This document shows, piece by piece, positions 28,613-37,138 of a stretch of 64,000 nt of DNA. A program made the translations under genes and the position numbers. The notes under the pieces are model-generated. The model had not been told where the DNA came from. It did no database searches and worked only from the letters and a program-made list of their open reading frames with translations. The first letter of the stretch is position 1. Each line of letters opens with the position of its first letter. This DNA comes from Kosakonia sp. BYX6. GTDB taxonomy: Bacteria; Pseudomonadota; Gammaproteobacteria; Enterobacterales; Enterobacteriaceae. Location of the stretch: contig NZ_CP151800.1 in the NCBI RefSeq assembly GCF_038449125.1, positions 2,142,406 to 2,206,405 of the forward strand, in the 5' to 3' direction.

Positions 28613-29769
28613 GTTGCCCCCATAACAGATGCCCGTACTTTTTCTTCGTTGATTGAAATGCCCAGCCCCGTACCTTGCGGCAGGGCGTAATGCCCCTGTT
28701 CACAGACCAGCGGGGTATTGAGCAATTGGTTGGCGATGGCAAACACCGGCGGTTGGTATTCGAGCATAAACAGGTTCGGTAGCGCGGCGGCGACGTGAAT
28801 AGACGCGGCAATGCACGGGCCTAAGCCAACGCTCAAATGCGGTGCGACCTGCAAATTCCAGGTTTCTGCCAGCGAGGCGATATGCATTAATTCGCTGATA
28901 CCGGTGCGCCCGACATCGGGCTGCAAAATATCCACCGCGCGCTGTTCGATAAACGGTTTGAACTGGTAACGGGTACGCTCGGTTTCGCCGAGCGCAATCG
29001 GCAGCGGACTTTTCGCCCGCAGTTCGCGATGCCCGGCAATATCTTCCGGCAACAGCGGCGCTTCCAGGAAACCTAAGCCCAGCGGATGCAGGGCATTGGC
29101 CAGTTCCGCCGCCTGCGCCACGCTGTAATTCCAGTGCGCATCAAGGAAGATTTTCGCCTCGTCGCCCAGCGTTTCGCGAATGGCTCGCACGTTGTCGATG
29201 TCTTCGCGCACGCCATAGCCGAGCGCCAGTTTCACGGCGTTAAAGCCTTTCTCCTGCCAGCGTTTCGCCAGCGCGCAGCGGGCGGGCAAATCCGGCTCCG
29301 GCAGCCCGGAAACATAACAGGGAACCGACTCGCGGTAGGCGCCGCCGAGCAATTGATAAACCGGTTGTTCGAGGATCTGGCCTTTCAGATCCCACAGCGC
29401 GATATCCACAGCGGCCAGTGCGTCGATGTGATACCCGGTGATATGCCCGCGATCGCGCATCGCGTCGTACATCCGCGAGTTCAGCACCTGGCTGGCTAAG
29501 GGCGATTGCCCCTTCAGCAACGGCGCGAACAGGTGCGTAATCAGTTCGGCAATCACTTGAGGCACCACCGGGGCCAGCGCTTCTCCCCAGCCAACATGCC
29601 CGCTGTCAGTGGTGATTTTTACGAGGCACGTTTCCATCTTGCGCGAGTAGACGCAGCGGTATTCCGGGCGGTAGTAATAATCCGCGTCGTGTTCTTGTGA
29701 TTCACCGCCCAGGTAAACCTGCTGCGGGGTGATTTTGAGCGGAAAACAGTCGATCTGGCTGATCTTCAT
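28606..29769 (-). CDS. Enolase-superfamily sugar-acid dehydratase (galactonate dehydratase-like)
   Basis: This 387-residue protein belongs to the mandelate racemase/galactonate dehydratase group. Mg2+ ligands are Asp210, Glu236 and Glu262 at 26-residue spacing as in E. coli DgoD. His212 in DAHWNY matches the DgoD acid catalyst, and the His311-Asp285 dyad (VAPHLSVG, QPDVGRTG) is present. It should dehydrate an aldonic acid to a 2-keto-3-deoxy acid. A long loop near the N-terminus (QEHDADYYYRPEYR) differs from DgoD, so the substrate may not be D-galactonate itself. It is second in the operon, 17 nt after the transporter. Confidence 0.87.
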   Translation of the reverse strand: MKISQIDCFPLKITPQQVYLGGESQEHDADYYYRPEYRCVYSRKMETCLVKITTDSGHVGWGEALAPVVPQVIAELITHLFAPLLKGQSPLASQVLNSRMYDAMRDRGHITGYHIDALAAVDIALWDLKGQILEQPVYQLLGGAYRESVPCYVSGLPEPDLPARCALAKRWQEKGFNAVKLALGYGVREDIDNVRAIRETLGDEAKIFLDAHWNYSVAQAAELANALHPLGLGFLEAPLLPEDIAGHRELRAKSPLPIALGETERTRYQFKPFIEQRAVDILQPDVGRTGISELMHIASLAETWNLQVAPHLSVGLGPCIAASIHVAAALPNLFMLEYQPPVFAIANQLLNTPLVCEQGHYALPQGTGLGISINEEKVRASVMGATC

Positions 29770-29786
29770 GACAACTCCGGGTCAGG

Positions 29787-31106
29787 TTAATCGAGGACTT
29801 TGCCGGCGGTTTCTTTGGCAATCCACACGACAATAAACGAGATAAGCGCCGTTCCCATGACGTACCACGCCGGGGAGAGCGGGTCGCCGGTAAGCGAAAT
29901 CAAGCCTGCCGAGGCGAACGGCGTGACACCGCCGAACACAGCGACAGTCAGGTTGTAAGCGATGGCGATACTGCCGTAGCGAATCGCGGTCGGGAAAAGT
30001 TCCACCATCGCCGCGCCGCAGCCGCCATTAAACATCGCGACAAACACGCCGAGCAGGCTCATGGCGGCAATCGACGCGCCAACGGATCCCTGGCTCATCA
30101 GTAGCATTGCCGGCCAGGTGAACAGAATAAAACCGCCGCAGCCCATTAACATGAGCGGGCGACGTCCCCAGAGGTCGGAAAGATAACCGGTGAGCGGCAT
30201 ACATATCGCGACGCTCAACAGCCCAAGCGTGGTGATCAAATACGAGTCGGTGCGGCTGTAGTGCAGGTGCGTGGAGAGGTAGCCCGGCATAAAGGATTGC
30301 AGCACCCAGCTACTGACCGCTTTCACCACCACAAAACCGGTGCAGAACAGCAGGGCGTTCATCGAGGTCGAAAGCGATTTGCGCAGCGGGGATTTTTCCA
30401 GCTTGCCGCTGGCTTTCAGCTTATGAAACTCTTCGGAGTCTTCCATATTGCGGCGCATATACAACCCGCCAAGCCCCAACGGCGCAGCCAGCAGGAACGG
30501 AATGCGCCAGCCCCAGTCGTTCATTGTGCTTTCGCCCAGCCAGTGGGTCAGCATCAGCACCAGCCCGGAGCCGCAAACAAAGGCCATAAAGCTAAAGTTT
30601 TCGCTCCAGCAGGTCAGCGTGGCGCGGCGATGCGGTGGGGCGCTTTCGGCAAGATAAGTGATCACGCCGGAACTCTCGCCGCCAGCGGCAAAGCCCTGGA
30701 GCAGGCGGGTTAACACCAGTAGGATCGGCGCAACAATGCCCGCCTGTTGCCAGGTGGGCAAAATGCCCATGATGAAGGTGGAAATGGAGGTAATGACAAT
30801 CACCGTCACCAGCACTTTGCGCCGCCCCAGCCGGTCGCCCATTGATCCGAAAAACAGCCCGCCGAGTGGACGCATTAAAAAGCCGGAGCCGAAGACGGCG
30901 AAGGATTTCAGCAAGCCGACCGCCGGGTCGCTGCTGACGAAAAAGTTACTGGCGATGATCGCCGCCAGCGTGCCGTACAGCCCGAAGTCGAACCATTCGA
31001 TAAAGTGGCCGACGCCCGCCGACAGCATGATTTTGGCGGTGCGTCTGGCGGGAACTTTCTGCTGCGCGGCAGCATAGTTTCCCGGCGAGGATGTTGTGTG
31101 CTCCAT
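29787..31106 (-). CDS. MFS sugar-acid transporter, metabolite:H+ symporter type
   Basis: This inner-membrane protein of 439 residues has 12 predicted helices and the MFS signatures GDRLGRRKVL and GYLSDLWGRRPLML. The start of helix 1 (GVGHFIEWFDFGLYGTLA) and RLLQGFAAGGESSG are characteristic of the metabolite:H+ symporter family (ProP, KgtP, ShiA). GGGAGG precedes the ATG. It is first in the operon and presumably imports the acid that the dehydratase uses. E. coli galactonate uptake uses DgoT of a different MFS family, so this is a variant of the usual set. Confidence 0.87.
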   Translation of the reverse strand: MEHTTSSPGNYAAAQQKVPARRTAKIMLSAGVGHFIEWFDFGLYGTLAAIIASNFFVSSDPAVGLLKSFAVFGSGFLMRPLGGLFFGSMGDRLGRRKVLVTVIVITSISTFIMGILPTWQQAGIVAPILLVLTRLLQGFAAGGESSGVITYLAESAPPHRRATLTCWSENFSFMAFVCGSGLVLMLTHWLGESTMNDWGWRIPFLLAAPLGLGGLYMRRNMEDSEEFHKLKASGKLEKSPLRKSLSTSMNALLFCTGFVVVKAVSSWVLQSFMPGYLSTHLHYSRTDSYLITTLGLLSVAICMPLTGYLSDLWGRRPLMLMGCGGFILFTWPAMLLMSQGSVGASIAAMSLLGVFVAMFNGGCGAAMVELFPTAIRYGSIAIAYNLTVAVFGGVTPFASAGLISLTGDPLSPAWYVMGTALISFIVVWIAKETAGKVLD

Positions 31107-31408
31107 TTAACCTCCCGAGGTTAAGTAGGGTAGTCGGTGTGTTGTTATCGTCATCGGAGTGTTAAGGATTGGCGGGAAACAGGCGAGCGCAGTGCCAGGT
31201 TGCGTGAGGCTTATCAAAGATTGTCAGGAGAAATTGCTTCACATAGTGAAGCAGTGGGTATTTCGCCATACGGGCGGATGCCAACGCCTGATGGCGCTTC
31301 GCTTATCAGGCCTACGCGCTGACAAAACGTGCGCTTATCTTGACAATTTATTGACAGTTATATGCCTGGTCAGTAATTTCAAATGTAATTATTGTCCAGG
31401 CAAATATC
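31107..31408. promoter_or_regulatory. Divergent region with operator candidates and a REP element
   Basis: This gap controls the sugar-acid operon (minus) and the MarR-Emr operon (plus). At 31235-31253 is a perfect dyad, TGCTTCAC/GTGAAGCA with a 3-nt spacer, about 129-147 bp before the transporter start, a candidate site for the IclR-type regulator. A REP element covers 31286-31315. For the plus strand, TTGACA at 31351-31356 and TAATTT at 31374-31379 form a -35/-10 pair with 17-bp spacing. TGCCTGG (31363-31369) and CCAGGCA (31396-31402) flank the start region. Confidence 0.6.
31286..31315. repeat. REP-like element
   Basis: GCCTGATGGCGCTTC and GCTTATCAGGCCTAC form one REP-type hairpin, matching the orientation opposite to the GTAGGCCTGATAAG units of the BIME at 6.4 kb. 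Confidence 0.85.
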
Positions 31409-31864
31409 ATGAGTAACGCTGCGGATATTCCTAACCCCAAACTGCATCTCGGTTTGCTGATCCATCTGGCGAACCAGTTCAAAGACCAACTGATCAGCAA
31501 CTACTTTTCGCCAGCGGATATCACCGCGGCGCAGTTCAAAGTGCTGATCAGCATTTACAAAGGGTTCAATAGCCCGGTGGAAGTGAGCAAAAATTTGCTG
31601 ATGGACGCCGGGGCGATGAGCCGCATGCTCGAACGCATGGTCAAACGCGAGCTCATTTTGCGCACCACCAACCCCGAGGATAAACGCCAGGTCATCCTGG
31701 CCCTGACCGAAAAAGGGCGCTGTATTTGCGATCGTTTTCAGAACGAGGCGCTGGCCTCGATCTTAAGTTCGCTGACCTCGCGCCTGACGCCCGAAGAATC
31801 CCAACTGCTGGTAGAGCTTCTGATCAAAATGCTGCCGGACGAGGCAACCCAGCCACATCGCTAA
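31409..31864 (+). CDS. MarR-family repressor of the efflux operon
   Basis: This 151-residue winged-helix regulator has the MarR fold: ITAAQFKVLISIY, recognition region NLLMDAGAMSRMLERMVKR and the wing RTTNPEDKRQVILALTEKG. It is first in an operon with an EmrA-like and an EmrB-like gene (23 nt, then 10 nt), the same layout as emrRAB of E. coli, so it most likely represses its own operon until a toxic compound binds. The dyad TGCCTGG/CCAGGCA around the promoter and ribosome binding site is a candidate operator. Confidence 0.88.
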   Translation: MSNAADIPNPKLHLGLLIHLANQFKDQLISNYFSPADITAAQFKVLISIYKGFNSPVEVSKNLLMDAGAMSRMLERMVKRELILRTTNPEDKRQVILALTEKGRCICDRFQNEALASILSSLTSRLTPEESQLLVELLIKMLPDEATQPHR

Positions 31865-31887
31865 GCTGTCCTGATTAAGGTAAAAAG

Positions 31888-33069
31888 ATGTCAACTACTG
31901 CTACACAACCCGAGCGTGCACCGAGTAAACGTAAGCGCAATTTCGCTATTTTGTTCATTGTCTTGTTCTTGATCGCTGCGGGTTGCCTTGCGTGGTATCT
32001 GCTGTATGCGCGTTATTACGAAACCACCGATGACGCCTACGTCAACGCCAACCTGGTGACCCTGACGCCGCAAATCGCCGGTACCGTGACGCAAGTTTCC
32101 GTTGATGAAGGCGACTATGTGCAAAAAGGCCAGCCGTTGGTGCTGCTTGACCCAAGCGATACCGACATCGCTCTGCAACAGGCGCAAGCCGACCTCGCCA
32201 ATACCGTGCGCCAGGTGCGCGGGCTTTACAGCACCGCTGATAATTACCGCGCCCAGGTCGCCGCGAAAAAAGTCGCGCTGCAAACCGCGCAAAGCGACTA
32301 TGCCCGCCGTCAGAAGATTTTCGCCACTGGCGCGGTCACGGCGGAAGATCTTGCCCATTATCGTGACACTGTCACCAGCGCGCAAAGCGATTTAGCTGCC
32401 GCACAGCAGGCATTGAACACTAATCTGGCGATGGTGGATGACACCGTGATCGACAGCCACCCGGAGATCAAAAGCGCCGTCGCCACCCTGCGCCAGCGTT
32501 TCCTCGATAACGCACGCAGCACCATCGTTGCGCCGGTGAGCGGCTATGTCGCCAAACGCGCCGTCCAGCTTGGCATGCGCGTCGATTCCGGCAGCACGCT
32601 GATGTCGATTGTGCCGCTCGATCAAGTTTGGGTGGACGCCAACTTCAAAGAGAGCCAGATGAACACCATGCGTCTGGGGCAAAAAGTCACGCTGACGGCG
32701 GATCTCTACGGCGATGATGTCGAATACCACGGCACCATTGAGAGCCTCGGCATTGGTACCGGCAGCGCGTTCTCATTGCTGCCAGCGCAGAATGCCAGCG
32801 GCAACTGGATCAAGATTATTCAGCGTCTGCCGGTGCGCATTACCCTTGATCCGCACGACATGCAGAAGCACCCGCTGCGCGTCGGTTTGTCGATGTTCGC
32901 CCGCGTCGATATCCGCGAGACGGACGGTCACTTGCTGCCGCAAAAAACCGTGGCAGCACCGCGCTTTACCACCGACGTTTACCAAAACGCGCTGGAAAAT
33001 GCCGATAAGCTGGTGGCGAAAATTCTTCATGACAACAGCCAGCCGGTAGCGTCATCCCGCGCCCGCTAA
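31888..33069 (+). CDS. EmrA-like membrane fusion protein
   Basis: This 393-residue HlyD-family adaptor has one N-terminal membrane helix (about 21-41), the biotinyl-lipoyl halves (QIAGTVTQVSVDEGDYVQKG and the returning APVSGYVAKRAVQLG), a long alpha-hairpin (about 95-200) and a beta-barrel with VDANFKESQ and GSAFSLLPAQNASGNW, all as in EmrA (390 residues). It would bridge the inner-membrane pump to a TolC-type outer-membrane channel. AAGGT precedes the ATG. Its own operon position after MarR and before the pump supports the role in drug or hydrophobic-compound efflux. Confidence 0.93.
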   Translation: MSTTATQPERAPSKRKRNFAILFIVLFLIAAGCLAWYLLYARYYETTDDAYVNANLVTLTPQIAGTVTQVSVDEGDYVQKGQPLVLLDPSDTDIALQQAQADLANTVRQVRGLYSTADNYRAQVAAKKVALQTAQSDYARRQKIFATGAVTAEDLAHYRDTVTSAQSDLAAAQQALNTNLAMVDDTVIDSHPEIKSAVATLRQRFLDNARSTIVAPVSGYVAKRAVQLGMRVDSGSTLMSIVPLDQVWVDANFKESQMNTMRLGQKVTLTADLYGDDVEYHGTIESLGIGTGSAFSLLPAQNASGNWIKIIQRLPVRITLDPHDMQKHPLRVGLSMFARVDIRETDGHLLPQKTVAAPRFTTDVYQNALENADKLVAKILHDNSQPVASSRAR

Positions 33070-33079
33070 GAGAGACGTG

Positions 33080-34615
33080 ATGCAAGATAAATCGGCATTT
33101 ACGCCGCCCAGCCTGCTGCTGGCGACGATTGCGCTGTCGCTGGCGACGTTTATGCAGGTGCTGGATACCACCATCGCTAACGTGGCCTTGCCGACCATCG
33201 CCGGGAATCTGGGCGTCAGTTCGGATCAGGGCACCTGGGTTATCACCTCGTTTGCGGTGTGTAACGCCATCGCGCTGCCGTTAACCGGCTGGTTTACCCG
33301 CCGCTTCGGGCAACTGAAGCTGTTTGTCGGCTCTGTGGCGCTGTTTACACTGACGTCGTTCTTGTGCGGCTTCGCCCACAGCATGACCGAGTTGATTATC
33401 TTCCGCGCCTTGCAGGGTTTTTTCGCCGGGCCGATGTTCCCGATGTGCCAGACGTTGTTACTCGTTATCTTCCCGACCAGCAAGCGCAGTATGGCGCTGG
33501 CGCTATTGTCGATGGTTACCGTGGTCGCGCCGATCATCGGGCCGATCACCGGCGGCTGGATCACCGACAACTACTCGTGGCCGTGGATTTTCTATATCAA
33601 CGTGCCGATCGGCATTTTCGCGGCAATTGTTGTCTGGACCCAACTGCGCGAGCGCGAGGAAACCACCGTCTCGTCGCCGATTGATTACATCGGCATTGCG
33701 TTGTTGGTGCTGGGTGTCGGCCTGTTGCAAGTGGTGCTGGATAAAGGCAACGATCTCGACTGGTTCGCTTCGACAGAAATCATCGTTATGTCGATTATCT
33801 CGGCGATTGCGCTGGTGTCGTTTGTCATGTGGGAACTGGGCGAGAAGCACCCGATTGTTAACCTGCGGCTGTTTCGCGATCGCAACTTTGCCATTGGCAC
33901 CGCGACATTAACGCTCGGTTACGCGGCGTTTTTCGCCATCAACATTATTCTGCCGCAGTGGCTGCAAACCCAGATGGGCTACACCGCCATTTGGGCCGGG
34001 CTGGCAGCGGCGCCGATGGGCTTTTTACCGCTGTTGATGACACCGTTTATTGGCCGCTACGCCAACAAAGTGGATTTGCGCATTCTGGCCGCGCTGTCGT
34101 TCCTGACCATGGGCGCGTCTTGCCTGATGCGCGCGCAGTTCAACACCAACGTCGATTTTCGCACCATCGCCGAAGTGCAGATGTTTATGGGTATTGGCGT
34201 GGCGTTTTTCTTTATGCCAATCACCACCATTGTGCTGTCGAATTTGCACGGACAGGAAGTGGCGGAAGGCTCCGGCCTGGCGACCTTTTTCCGTGTGCTG
34301 GGCGGTTCGTTTGCCTCCTCGCTCACCACCTGGATCTGGTCGCGGCGCGAGGTTTATCATCATGCCAACCTCACCGAGAGCGTCTCTGTCTATAACCCGG
34401 CGGCAATGGACTACCTGCACAAAATGGGCGGCGTGACGCAGCAGCACCTGGCGGCGGTGGATAACACCATCGCAACGCAGGCGTACATGATGTCAACCAT
34501 CGACTATTTCTGGCTGCTGGGCTGGGGCTTTATGGCGTTGATGATCTTGATTTGGTTTGCGCGACCGCCGTTTGTGCGCTCCGGTGCGCCGGGCGCGCCG
34601 TCGGCAGGGCATTAA
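33080..34615 (+). CDS. EmrB-like DHA2 multidrug pump
   Basis: This inner-membrane protein of 511 residues has 14 predicted helices and the DHA2 signatures LDTTIANVALPTIAGNLG, GWFTRRFGQ and APIIGPITGGWITDNYSW. It is the same length as EmrB and would use the proton gradient to drive efflux through the EmrA-like adaptor and TolC. The ATG at 33080 directly follows an in-frame GTG; either could be used, with AGAG upstream. It starts 10 nt after the adaptor stop codon. Confidence 0.93.
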   Translation: MQDKSAFTPPSLLLATIALSLATFMQVLDTTIANVALPTIAGNLGVSSDQGTWVITSFAVCNAIALPLTGWFTRRFGQLKLFVGSVALFTLTSFLCGFAHSMTELIIFRALQGFFAGPMFPMCQTLLLVIFPTSKRSMALALLSMVTVVAPIIGPITGGWITDNYSWPWIFYINVPIGIFAAIVVWTQLREREETTVSSPIDYIGIALLVLGVGLLQVVLDKGNDLDWFASTEIIVMSIISAIALVSFVMWELGEKHPIVNLRLFRDRNFAIGTATLTLGYAAFFAINIILPQWLQTQMGYTAIWAGLAAAPMGFLPLLMTPFIGRYANKVDLRILAALSFLTMGASCLMRAQFNTNVDFRTIAEVQMFMGIGVAFFFMPITTIVLSNLHGQEVAEGSGLATFFRVLGGSFASSLTTWIWSRREVYHHANLTESVSVYNPAAMDYLHKMGGVTQQHLAAVDNTIATQAYMMSTIDYFWLLGWGFMALMILIWFARPPFVRSGAPGAPSAGH

Positions 34616-34637
34616 TAACAACGAAAAGAGAAAAGCT

Positions 34638-35873
34638 ATGGCACCTGTTTTACCCGGCAGTGATGGACGTTTATTGCAGCACCGTTCGTTTGTGGCGTTC
34701 TGGCTGGCACGAACCAGCTCCAGTTTCGGTTTCCAGATGTTGTCGATAATCGTCGGCTGGCAGATTTACTCCCAGACCCAGAGCGCGTTTTGGCTCGGCA
34801 TGATTGGCCTTGTGCAGTTTATTCCCTCCGTCACGCTGGCGCTGCCTGCCGGGCATATCGCCGATCAGTTTGACCGGCGTCGCGTCGTGCTGCTGGGGCA
34901 GATTTGTGAATGGGTGGCAATTGTCGCGCTGGCGTGGCTGACATGGCAGGGCGATGCCAGCGTGTGGGTGATCCTCGCGCTGATTTTTGTTATCTCCTGC
35001 GCGAAAACCGTGGAATCCCCGTCGATGATCTCAATGCTGCCCGCGCTGGTGCCGACGTCGATTTTGCCACGGGCAACCGCGGCGAATGCCGTTTCCGGCC
35101 AGGCGGCGCAAATCGTTGGCCCGGCGCTCGGCGGTTTTCTCTATGCGGCAGGCGCGGATGTGGTCTACAGCGTCACCGCCGCGCTGTATCTGGTCTCGCT
35201 GCTGCTGGTGATCACGCTGCGTTATGAGCAGGCGCCACCGAAACGCACGCCAGCCACGCTTTCCTCGCTGTTTGCCGGGGTGAATTTTATCCGCAACCGC
35301 CCGGATGTGCTGGGTGTGATTTCGCTGGATCTGTTCGCCGTGCTGCTCGGCGGCGCGACCGCGTTGTTGCCGATTTTCGCCCACGATGTGTTGCACACCG
35401 GCCCGCTTGGGCTGGGCCTGTTGCGCAGTGCGCCCGCCGTTGGCGCCTTGCTGATCGGCTTCTGGCTCAGCCATCGTTCACTGAAACGCAATGTCGGCAT
35501 GATCATGTTTATGTGTGTGGCGGGCTTTGGCGTGGCAACGCTGGTGTTTGCCTTCTCAAGCTGGATGTGGCTCTCGCTGCTGGCGCTGTTCGCCCTCGGT
35601 GGTTTCGATATGGTGAGTATGGTGATCCGTGGTTCGCTGGTGCAACTTGATACCCCCGATGACATGCGCGGGCGCGTCAACGCGGTGAACTCCATCTTTA
35701 TCAATACCTCCAACCAGCTTGGCGAGTTTGAGTCCGGCATGCTGGCCGCCTGGCTCGGTGCGGTGCCCGCGGCGGCGCTGGGCGGCATCGGTACACTTGT
35801 CGTGGTTGGGCTGTGGATGAAGTGGTTCCCTGGCCTGCGCCATCGCCAGCGCCTGGAAAGCACGCCGGAATAA
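34638..35873 (+). CDS. Third MFS transporter of the efflux operon
   Basis: This 411-residue inner-membrane protein of the MFS_3/EntS-like group has N-terminal LLQHRSFVAFWLARTSSSFG, GHIADQFDRRRVV between helices 2 and 3, and RGRVNAVNSIFINTSNQLGEFESG late in the chain. The start at 34638 (MAPVLPGSDGR) is chosen because helix 1 follows at the usual distance and AGAG precedes it. It lies 22 nt after the EmrB-like gene, so it is likely co-transcribed. EmrRAB operons do not normally carry a second exporter. It may export a related small molecule or siderophore-like compound. Confidence 0.83.
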   Translation: MAPVLPGSDGRLLQHRSFVAFWLARTSSSFGFQMLSIIVGWQIYSQTQSAFWLGMIGLVQFIPSVTLALPAGHIADQFDRRRVVLLGQICEWVAIVALAWLTWQGDASVWVILALIFVISCAKTVESPSMISMLPALVPTSILPRATAANAVSGQAAQIVGPALGGFLYAAGADVVYSVTAALYLVSLLLVITLRYEQAPPKRTPATLSSLFAGVNFIRNRPDVLGVISLDLFAVLLGGATALLPIFAHDVLHTGPLGLGLLRSAPAVGALLIGFWLSHRSLKRNVGMIMFMCVAGFGVATLVFAFSSWMWLSLLALFALGGFDMVSMVIRGSLVQLDTPDDMRGRVNAVNSIFINTSNQLGEFESGMLAAWLGAVPAAALGGIGTLVVVGLWMKWFPGLRHRQRLESTPE

Positions 35874-35883
35874 GGGGACGTTA

Positions 35884-35911
35884 TGCCGGATAAGCGCAAG
35901 CGCCATCCGGC
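35884..35911. repeat. Single REP element
   Basis: TGCCGGATAAGCGC followed by AAGCGCCATCCGGC is a compact REP hairpin between the convergent efflux and DUF1348 genes. It may also act as a bidirectional transcript end. Confidence 0.85.
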
Positions 35912-35916
35912 GAAAC

Positions 35917-36396
35917 TTACAGCCCCAAATCCGACAACCCCGGATGATCGTCCGGGCGTCGGCCGAGCGGCCAGTGATATTTGCGATCGGCTTCGGCGAT
36001 CGGCAGATCGTTAATGCAGGCGTAACGCCGCGTCATCAGGCCGTCCGGGCCGAATTCCCAGTTTTCATTGCCGTACGATCGAAACCAGTTTCCCGAATCA
36101 TCATGCCACTCGTAGGCGAAACGCACGGCAATCACATTTTCAGTAAATGCCCACATCTCTTTGATCAGGCGGTAATCCAGTTCTTTTTTCCATTTGCGCT
36201 CCAGAAACGCCTGACACTCCGCGCGCCCGGTAACAAACTCTGCGCGGTTGCGCCATTTTGTCTCCGGCGAATAGGCCAGCACCACTTTTGCCGGGTCACG
36301 GCTGTTCCAGCCATCTTCCGCCAGGCGTACTTTTTCGATTGCCGATTCGCGGGTAAACGGCGGCAGGGGCGGTCGGGTTGTGTGTTGTTCAGACAT
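35917..36396 (-). CDS. NTF2-fold DUF1348 family protein
   Basis: This 159-residue cytosolic protein belongs to the DUF1348 (SnoaL/NTF2-like) family. Characteristic stretches are [47 protein letters not shown] and [13 protein letters not shown]. Its molecular function is not established. The start at 36396 ([14 protein letters not shown]) follows GAGAGG. It is 14 nt downstream of a TetR gene and likely co-transcribed, so it is probably expressed when that repressor is relieved. Confidence 0.85.
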   Translation of the reverse strand: MSEQHTTRPPLPPFTRESAIEKVRLAEDGWNSRDPAKVVLAYSPETKWRNRAEFVTGRAECQAFLERKWKKELDYRLIKEMWAFTENVIAVRFAYEWHDDSGNWFRSYGNENWEFGPDGLMTRRYACINDLPIAEADRKYHWPLGRRPDDHPGLSDLGL

Positions 36397-36410
36397 AAAA
36401 GCCTCTCTCA

Positions 36411-36992
36411 TCAAGGTGTTGTTGAAACATTGGCGGGTTGCAGCAAGGCGAGGGCAACGGATTTCGCGCTTTCTGCCGCGTGGATATCTCCGGTGACTCT
36501 GGCAACCGTGATCGCGCCGTCGATCAGGATCAGCAACTGCCTGGCAAGCGGCTCCGGCTCGGCGCAACCCGCCTGCTCGCACAAGTGCTGAACGTAACTG
36601 AGCAGCCGCTGTTTGTGCCGTTTGCAGATCGCGCGCACTGGCGCCTCGGCGTCACCGATTTCGCAGGCGGTGTTGATAAACGCGCAGCCATAAAACTCCG
36701 GCGACGCGAACCAGCTAGCCAGCACGTTAAACATTTCAATCAGCCGGGCGTGCGGCGTCGCGGCTTTTTCGGTTTCCTCGCAAAACCAGTGCATCCAGCG
36801 ATCGTCGCGGGCATCCAGCACGGCAATGGCGATGTCATCTTTATTCGTGAAATGGTGATAGATACTTTTCCGGGCGACACCGGAAACTTTCACCAGCGCG
36901 TCGAGGCTGGTGGCCTGGATGCCCTGTTGATAGATAAGCCTTTCCGCCGTGGAAAGGATTTTGTCGCGCGTCGTGGGGAGTTGTGTTTTCAT
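36411..36992 (-). CDS. TetR-family repressor
   Basis: This 193-residue regulator has the TetR helix-turn-helix at residues about 24-45 ([21 protein letters not shown], then [10 protein letters not shown]) and a C-terminal TetR_C domain with several cysteines ([14 protein letters not shown]). The start at 36992 ([13 protein letters not shown]) begins the fold and lies 10-27 bp from a perfect palindromic operator. It forms an operon with the DUF1348 gene and is divergent from the GH15 gene. Autorepression is the likely mode, with possible control of the GH15 gene as well. Confidence 0.9.
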   Translation of the reverse strand: MKTQLPTTRDKILSTAERLIYQQGIQATSLDALVKVSGVARKSIYHHFTNKDDIAIAVLDARDDRWMHWFCEETEKAATPHARLIEMFNVLASWFASPEFYGCAFINTACEIGDAEAPVRAICKRHKQRLLSYVQHLCEQAGCAEPEPLARQLLILIDGAITVARVTGDIHAAESAKSVALALLQPANVSTTP

Positions 36993-37001
36993 GCCGACAA
37001 A

Positions 37002-37019
37002 GTAGAACGACCGTTCTAC
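37002..37019. promoter_or_regulatory. TetR-type operator palindrome
   Basis: GTAGAAC-GACC-GTTCTAC is a perfect dyad with 7-bp arms, closely resembling TetR/AcrR operators. It lies 10 bp upstream of the TetR start codon, where a bound repressor would block its transcription. Confidence 0.85.
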
Positions 37020-37138
37020 CTTGTCAATCGATGAAAAACGAAAGGGTACTCTGGCGCGTCGTTTTGCCCCTGGCACAGATGCGGGATGTTTCCGTTTCGC
37101 CTAATCTTAAAACAGCCAACGCTTTCGCAAGGAGTCGC

